Source: Deroplatys truncata
Taxonomy: Eukaryota > Arthropoda > Insecta > Mantodea > Mantidae
Reading direction: 5' to 3'
Length of the DNA stretch: 64,000 bases
Assembly (NCBI GenBank): GCA_030765065.1
Contig: CM060978.1
Location: 219,127,498-219,191,497 of the forward strand
Shown: piece by piece, positions 58,073-64,000 of the stretch
How the letters are laid out: every line of letters starts with the position of its first letter
How positions within the stretch are numbered: position 1 is the first letter of the stretch
The notes under the pieces: generated by a model
What the model was told of the DNA's origin: nothing
Database searches by the model: none
Seen by the model: the letters and a program-made list of their open reading frames with translations, nothing else
Position numbers and translations under genes: made by a program

Positions 58073-58364
58073 AGTCGTCCTACGTGGTGTAGTGGTTACC
58101 ATGCTAGCCTCCAGTTCCCGAAGTCGCGGGTTTAAACCCGGCGGAGAGCGATGGATTTTTTCGGGCGTAAAAATCCCTAGCATGGCTTCCTTCGGAAGGG
58201 AAGTAAAGCCGGTCCTGTGTCGTAGGTTTACGGACGTAAAATAACCTCAAGCCTGATAAAGAGGCCTCTGAGGAAAATTATCGGTCTTTCACGCCCAATG
58301 TAGAATGGGACGCTAAGGACCATAGTAGTTAAACGGCGTGCATAAATAAAAAACTGAATTTAAT
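58073..58364 (+). mobile_element. tRNA-derived SINE with 12-bp TSD
   Basis: Flanked by TTAAAATATATC (58061-58072 and 58365-58376). Box A lies in CCTACGTGGTGTAGTGGTTA and box B in CGCGGGTTTAAACCCGG. The body contains ATTTTTTCGGGCGTAAAAATC. 292 bp; it is a different family from the SINEs at 49887 and 53954. Confidence 0.85.
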
Positions 58365-58429
58365 TTAAAATATATCTGTAAAGATAGACAGACAAACAGG
58401 CAGATATATAGATAATTTTGTTTTTTGAG

Positions 58430-58745
58430 TTTTGTCAACTTCCCGCATGTCGGTCTAAAATGCTTACTGTGCAATCCCTTGACAGGTTGCTTTCATAATT
58501 TCCCAAATTCTGTTCCCTGAACGAGTTGTAGTATTTTTGTTCCAATATCAGCATCCTTTCTATGTCTTCCCTAGTTATTGAAAGAATGAGTCTATTTCTT
58601 TTCAGCAATGGGCAATCAAACAGGAAATGCGAGGCAGTTTCCTCATCCTCTCTACATTATACAGATGGGCTTGTAGCATTGTAGCCACCTGGTTTACGTA
58701 GATGCTTCCTGAAGTAAGTACCAGTAACTTTGGAATATATTTCCT
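58430..58745 (-). pseudogene. LINE 3' fragment with RT C-terminal zinc-finger remnant
   Basis: One minus-strand frame reads KVTGTYFRKHLRKPGGYNA, TSPSV, a stop, then CREDEETASHFLFDCPLLKR and on to a stop near 58434. The CREDEET...H...DC pattern is the C-terminal zinc knuckle of Jockey/R1-type reverse transcriptases. An in-frame stop replaces part of the expected first cysteine region. The catalytic part is absent. Confidence 0.6.
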
Positions 58746-58879
58746 TTTTTTTCTATTTTCGTTATAAATTGACCTAAACAGGTAACAACTGTTTATTCTT
58801 TTGAAACATTCAATTTTGCCGCTGCGCTTATGCCTCCTTTTTTCGTCCGCGTACAATGTAGGGATTTTCATCGTCGTCG

Positions 58880-60962
58880 TTGTCTTACCTACGTCATCGT
58901 AGACCTCGCCGCTATGACTTAGGGGTCGTCTTCAGGAATCGATGTCACCGAATGTCAGCTAGGAAGCACACGTCGTCATCTCAGGGTTCAGTTGTCGGCG
59001 AATCGATCTGAAATTCCCTACGGCTATTATGTCAGGATAGGATTCAGGAGTGGTATCACCAGGATATTGTCTAGAATGAAACATTGTTTTCACTTTTCTC
59101 ACTTCAACGCTCTTTATGCTAGAAATCCTGCAAGATCCTATTTTTGTCACTATCACGCTAGACTCTCATGATTATGTCGTGGTTCACTAACATCTGATCC
59201 GCTAGTTACTCAATTACTCGGTGCTCTATCGCCCTTCTTTAGTGTAGCATTAACTTGAAAGAGACACTTGACAAATATTAAATTGGTTATAAGTTTGCAT
59301 AAAAGCTATACCGACGAATACTATTATTACGATAGATAAATATTCCGTACAAATCACTTCGTCGTTACATAATAGCGGGGTACTTCACAAATTTAGAAAC
59401 TTAGCGTCCTTTCCTGAATCGGAAATAGGTGTTCCCTTAACAAGGAATCACGACGAACTGTGTAAAATCCACGCTTACGTTCACGTATACCAAGTTACTA
59501 CTAACCTCCAGATTTCTGTACATGAAGCCACGGCTTTGTATCTTCTCATTGGTGCTAATAATCATTCTGTATCTTTATTGGCCCTTCGGTTGAAAATTTA
59601 AAGTATAAACGGTAGGAAGTGGTCGTTGCTCGTAACGTCTACTTTTCTTGAAACTTGGTTCATCCCCTTCAAATACAAAGAAACGGAGTTTTATGGCCTC
59701 ACGTTTGGAAAAATACAATGAACATTTTAGAGCGAAGCTACTCTATTTCGCTTAAATCTTGCAGATTTTCTTATGCAACTTGATGCAGTATTTTTAACAC
59801 TTAAATTATTTCAGTCTAATTATATAATAAAAAATATAATAGCCCGCCTTAAAGCAATATGTATATGTAACAATATATAAAAAGTTTATATTACAGTCAT
59901 TGTATATGTTTATATTATTGTATACATGTTCAATAAAGTTATGTGAATGTATTACGTAATTTAATAATGTAGGAGCTGTGAGAATCATAGGTTAAAAGTT
60001 GCTAAAAATGAGGTAAGCTTGAGGCAATAATGAATTTGAAAGTTTAGCAATACTACTAGTCATTATTGGAACAACAATAATGTAAATTTTGCGACAGTTT
60101 ATAAAATAACCAATCAACAGCCAGAAAAAAAGCTTAAGTTAAATGAAAGTATTCTATTGGATTAGGAATAGCCAATCAGAGACTTGAAATACAGAAATTT
60201 ACAAATTTAGGCGGTAGAAATCAAATCAGTTGCTTGTAGACAGTGTTTCTAACAGGACGTGAGATGCGTCCTCAAGAAATTTAATACGTATTTTGTGTGA
60301 GACAAAAGTAGTTTATGTGTTAAAAGGTGCAAGTAATTAATAAAAAAAGAATCTCACAGCTCTCTTTCTCTATACCAGTTAAGTGTTATTTAAATAGTGT
60401 CAAACATTAATAAAAGGAGTGAAGTAAAATTATAATCTGTGTAAGCCTACATTCTTCAGTCGCACCATCTCCCTGCTAAGACATTCATGTCTCTAAAACA
60501 TATACATACTGACGCAGCCGAGGCAAACATAAATATATAATATTTAAAGAGGCAGTCAAAATTATAAAGTTAATATTCTTAAACTTGGGGCAAAGGCCAC
60601 CAGAAAGTACATTTGGGGCGAAATGCTACCGGAAACTTTTTACCATACGTGCGGTTGCAACTACTTCAAGTTCGGCTCCCCAACAGTCGAAATATAATAC
60701 ATTTTCTTCAAACTGACTTTTCATACGTAGCAGCAACAAACCTTCTTCAAATTACGCTTTTGTTTATTTGACAGTATTTATGAAACTTTTAACATATTCA
60801 CACTTTTTGAAGGCCTTTTGATTGATATAGTTTTAATCCGATTACACTAAAGTGTAGAAAATTATCAAGTGGTGTATCAATTAATCATTACTAATTCATA
60901 AACCATAATTAGTTAAGATTTAATTTTTGTGTAGGTGTACTCAGGCGGAAATAGCGCTACAA
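58880..60962. repeat. Family B repeat, copy 2, interrupted by family C
   Basis: 5' part 58880-59779 and 3' part ~60748-60962 match copy 1 in order (TCTGAAATTCCCTAC, CTTAAATCTTGCAG, GGCGGAAATA), ending AGCGCTACA. The family C element lies between. Confidence 0.6.
59787..60701 (+). repeat. Family C repeat, copy 2
   Basis: Counterpart of 17951-18838, with the same AGTATTTTTAACAC start, GTAGGAGCTGTGAGAATC, AATCTCACAGCTCTCT and GGCTCCCCAACAG. About 915 bp. It is inserted in family B copy 2 and so is the younger of the two. Confidence 0.65.
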
Positions 60963-60989
60963 CAGCAACAGATTTTTGTTGATATTCTA

Positions 60990-61021
<32 letters not shown>

Positions 61022-62829
61022 CTTTAATAACTTGTTCATTCAGTAAAAACATAATCAAGCTGTATGTTAAAACTGGGTAGAGATTGTAACCTTTTCGTTT
61101 TTCTACTGATAATCCACCATTAGCCTGTCTTTTGAAAAGAGAGAAGCTTCTTCTTCTTCTTCTTCTTCTTCTTCTTCTTCTGCTTTTTTATGTATCATGT
61201 CCCTGGTGAAGAGTTGCAATACACAGCAATTGCTCAGGTATTTAGGGGACAGAATGAGAATTCGAAATTCCAGTTAAAAATTCCACTTGAATTCAAGTTC
61301 CATTGAAGACTCTTAAAATATATGCGATGATTGCTATTGTGCCTACGTTCTCAAGACACTTAAAATTGTACAAGAAGTGACATTCGAATTTGAGAAACAC
61401 GGACATGTCCCTCATTTACATGAATATAGTAATTGTTTAAATATCATCCATCATTTATGTGCCAAATGAACTTTGGCTAACTCAGTTAGATATTTGGGGA
61501 GATTTTTTTTCTTCGTTCTAAGGCTGCCTTAAGATGTTGAAACGTTGAAGTTGCATAACATCCACATACTTTGTGTCTACTTTTATAGAGAAATCGCTTC
61601 ATATTTCTAGTATAATATCATGCAGGGTTTACCACAAGATTTATGGGTAACGATGACTTTCCTTTCCTTGGCAGAAATGCAGGAACGATGTGCTGCCTGG
61701 CAAGAAAATAGCTTATTCGATCAGCTTGGTATATGACGTGGATGGTGTACACTATGATTATCATACATGCGATCTTCTATATGGATAAACCATATAAATA
61801 CATGTCTATTGTGGTTTTTCACCTGCTAGTTCAGAGTCTGTGAAGAGAAGGTAAAGTAATGCAACTACTGCTGGTAATATAGTTAAAAGACGTTTTAGCT
61901 ATGGCATCGATCCATAAATTTATTTACTGTTAAAGACATCATAGAGAATAGAGTGCGAGATCACAGAGCCTGTATGACGAAAGACGAAGCAGCGGAATGC
62001 TACTTGGGGATCAATGGTAAGGGATACGAAACAAAATGAAGGATAGGCTGATTGTGTCGAGTTTTACAATCAATACAAAATACAAGATGTATTCCTCTTG
62101 TCCCACCAGCTTTTCCCTTAACATTAACCTTTGTCTTTTCCCAGACCCACCTGTCCTACTCATCTCAGCGATTTTTCTCTATAGGCGCACAAAAATCCTC
62201 TATTGGCTTATACTGTCGTGAATAGGTAATTTAATTCCATGTGTAGCTTCAAAGCCTCACTTTGACAGGAGCGACTAAGACTGAAAATTATCCAGATATC
62301 AACATAAAGTTGTGGTACAGCAGCTCAGCAAAAATAATCCATAACTACACTGCATACATTATCAATCAGAAACTTCCTGAATGAATGGCATATACTAATT
62401 TCTTACGAATTTAAATATAAAATTACATACAAGTTATCCACAGTAATAAGTCTGTTTCTGATATACAATCTACAGCCTAGGCCGCTAAAGTACTATTTTT
62501 GGGCTTGTTAAGAGACGAGAAGTAACTGCTTTACATTGTAACGCCTCAAAGATTATAGACAGGCATGCAAAGAGCTTCTCTGGGAGAGATGGCCTCCTAG
62601 CACACTGATGCGACATTGCTGTTAAGGTGAGAAGCACTCGCTCTACATTAATGCCTGGTACATGTAGAAATGTTCAGCCTAGTAAAGGTTTGTGAAGAAC
62701 TTTCAGTGAAAAACTCACAATAGAGCATCTAACCGGGATAACAAGCGTTCTTAGCTTCCTACTGTAAAGCTGATGATGTTAATCACAACGTTTACCTTAG
62801 ACAACCACATAGGATAGGGACAGAACTAG
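60963..62829. other. No gene; microsatellites (AAT)n and (CTT)n
   Basis: (AAT)n at about 60988-61020 and (CTT)n at about 61148-61181. The remainder is AT-rich with no supported coding frame. Confidence 0.5.
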
Positions 62830-63368
62830 GAGAGGGACGTAGCACTTGGACCTAGGCAGATGTTTAGTGCCTGAGCCCCTGACGGGGCGCCTCCGGGAGG
62901 GGGGAGACAGAGGGCAGCCGGGGCAGGAGGCACGGCAGGCAGAGGGTAGGGTCCCTACCGTTTACAGATTTAAACTCCCGGGTGGGGAGTGCAACCGGTT
63001 CCCCTTCGCCCCTCTGGGCTTACATATCCCCTGGGGGTCTGAGACACGGAGACCGCCTTCCTCCGGGGGACGAAGGTTTATTCAGAGCATCCTTTCCTCT
63101 TGCCATGCACACGCCAAGACCTCCCTCCGACATTTGCAAACCTGAAAGAGACCATGCAGATGAAAGGTGAAGTGAAATGAGAATGGAGATGAAATGGAGG
63201 AACAAGAAATTCGGGGGATGTAATGATCCTTCCCAGCATTCGCCTAGCAGCCCGGGGAAACCCCCGAAAAACCCCATGGGTCAGGAAGGTTAGCTGTGGG
63301 AATCGAACCCACGACCTCCAGAATGTAGGCCACAAACGTTACTGCCTGAGCTATCCCGCTAGATTAGA
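62830..63368 (-). mobile_element. tRNA-derived SINE, GC-rich body
   Basis: On the minus strand the head has box A (GATAGCTCAGGCAGTAACG) and box B (CGTGGGTTCGATTCCCAC), then GGGGTTTTTCGGGGGTTTCC and a GC-rich body. The head closely resembles that of the SINE at 49887. No clear target duplication was found and the left end is uncertain. Confidence 0.7.
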
Positions 63369-64000
63369 GGACCATGTTATAATTGGCCTATTTTTTGCAG
63401 GAATGATTTAAAAATGAATCCTTATTCATACTTTTAAATAAAAAAAATATTCGACAAAAAATATTCTCGAATTTCACTAAATGATACAAAATATAATATT
63501 GTAACTAAAATCATTTTTCCAATCCAATAAGAAGCAACTAAATTACTTTGTCCAATCTAGTGAAGGCTTGTATTTTCCGATTATTCTATCATGGCTCCGC
63601 GCACCGCACTTCTTTCTGCATTCGTTTACAGCAATCAACTGATGATGATGCTCGTATCGGTAACCTCGACCTCAAGCAGGTCGTGTGTCACCTCTCTTGG
63701 ATTGAAATTTCTTCTTCGTCTCCTCATCTTCCTCTTCTTGGTCTCTCTCTCTCTCTCTCGCTTGTTCGCTCGCTGCTTTTGTGTATGTTGTTATTGGCAG
63801 GCTCGCTCCTTGAACATATAAATGCGGAGTTGCCAATTTAGAAATTTTTGTGACACAGACAACCCAGAAATTCTACTTAGCCACGGCCATAATACTCTGG
63901 GACAAAGTGCCATCAAATCCCAACAATGGATCGTTCAAATATTGCGGCCTGATAGCCTGCATGCTAGAATATGATAAAATTTATGGGATAAAGCAGAATA
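63369..64000. other. No recognisable gene; (TC)n tract
   Basis: (TC)n at about 63742-63759. Open frames at 63548-63841 show no family motif. Confidence 0.4.

Noticed and set aside
62846..63411. Proline/glycine-rich open frames
   Set aside because: Created by the GC-rich SINE body; no conserved domain.

Overview
The window looks like gene-poor, repeat-dense chromosomal DNA of an arthropod, most likely an insect. It is AT-rich, almost every recognisable coding piece belongs to a mobile element, and it holds several tRNA-derived SINEs, decayed LINEs, a DUF4817-type mariner relative, a MADF-domain exon and a Myb/SANT-like pseudogene. No intact ordinary host gene was found. There is no sign of bacterial operons, CRISPR or rRNA.

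Layout. 1-960: a MADF exon (minus strand) ending in a splice donor, then sparse sequence. 960-6515: three copies of a dispersed ~0.86 kb repeat (called family A here); the third is interrupted by a 303-bp SINE-like insert, a tRNA-SINE and a LINE 3' fragment. 6619-15136: an essentially complete Ty3/gypsy-type LTR retrotransposon on the minus strand, with near-identical 1144-bp LTRs, AAGG target duplications, gag and pol in a -1 relation, and no env. 15822-17880: a 5'-truncated, frameshifted LINE with a TAATC-repeat tail. 17951-18838: repeat family C.

19976-37052: the centrepiece, a 17.1-kb almost perfect palindrome (arms ~8.5 kb, centre ~28544). It begins AGTAG and ends CTACT, is flanked by the 6-bp duplication GCCGAC, and sits inside a tRNA-SINE whose head (19893-19975) and body (37059 onward) rejoin when it is removed. 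Each arm carries tandem-repeat blocks, one spliced small gene (TATA box, three exons, 110 aa predicted), a ~73-bp minisatellite, a Myb/SANT-like pseudogene and about 100 copies of a 21-bp repeat. The 6-bp duplication and AG...CT termini recall Polinton/Maverick elements, but I see no polymerase, integrase or capsid gene, so it is either a non-autonomous derivative or something not described.

37059-64000: more family A copies, one nested in another; a pseudogene of an uncharacterised multicopy arthropod family; fold-back repeats (family D); a Tc1/mariner-like element with ~260-bp inverted repeats and TA duplications that has itself been invaded by family B; a second B copy invaded by family C; LINE zinc-finger remnants; and SINEs with clear 12-18 bp duplications. 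Many insertions are nested, so their relative ages can be read directly.
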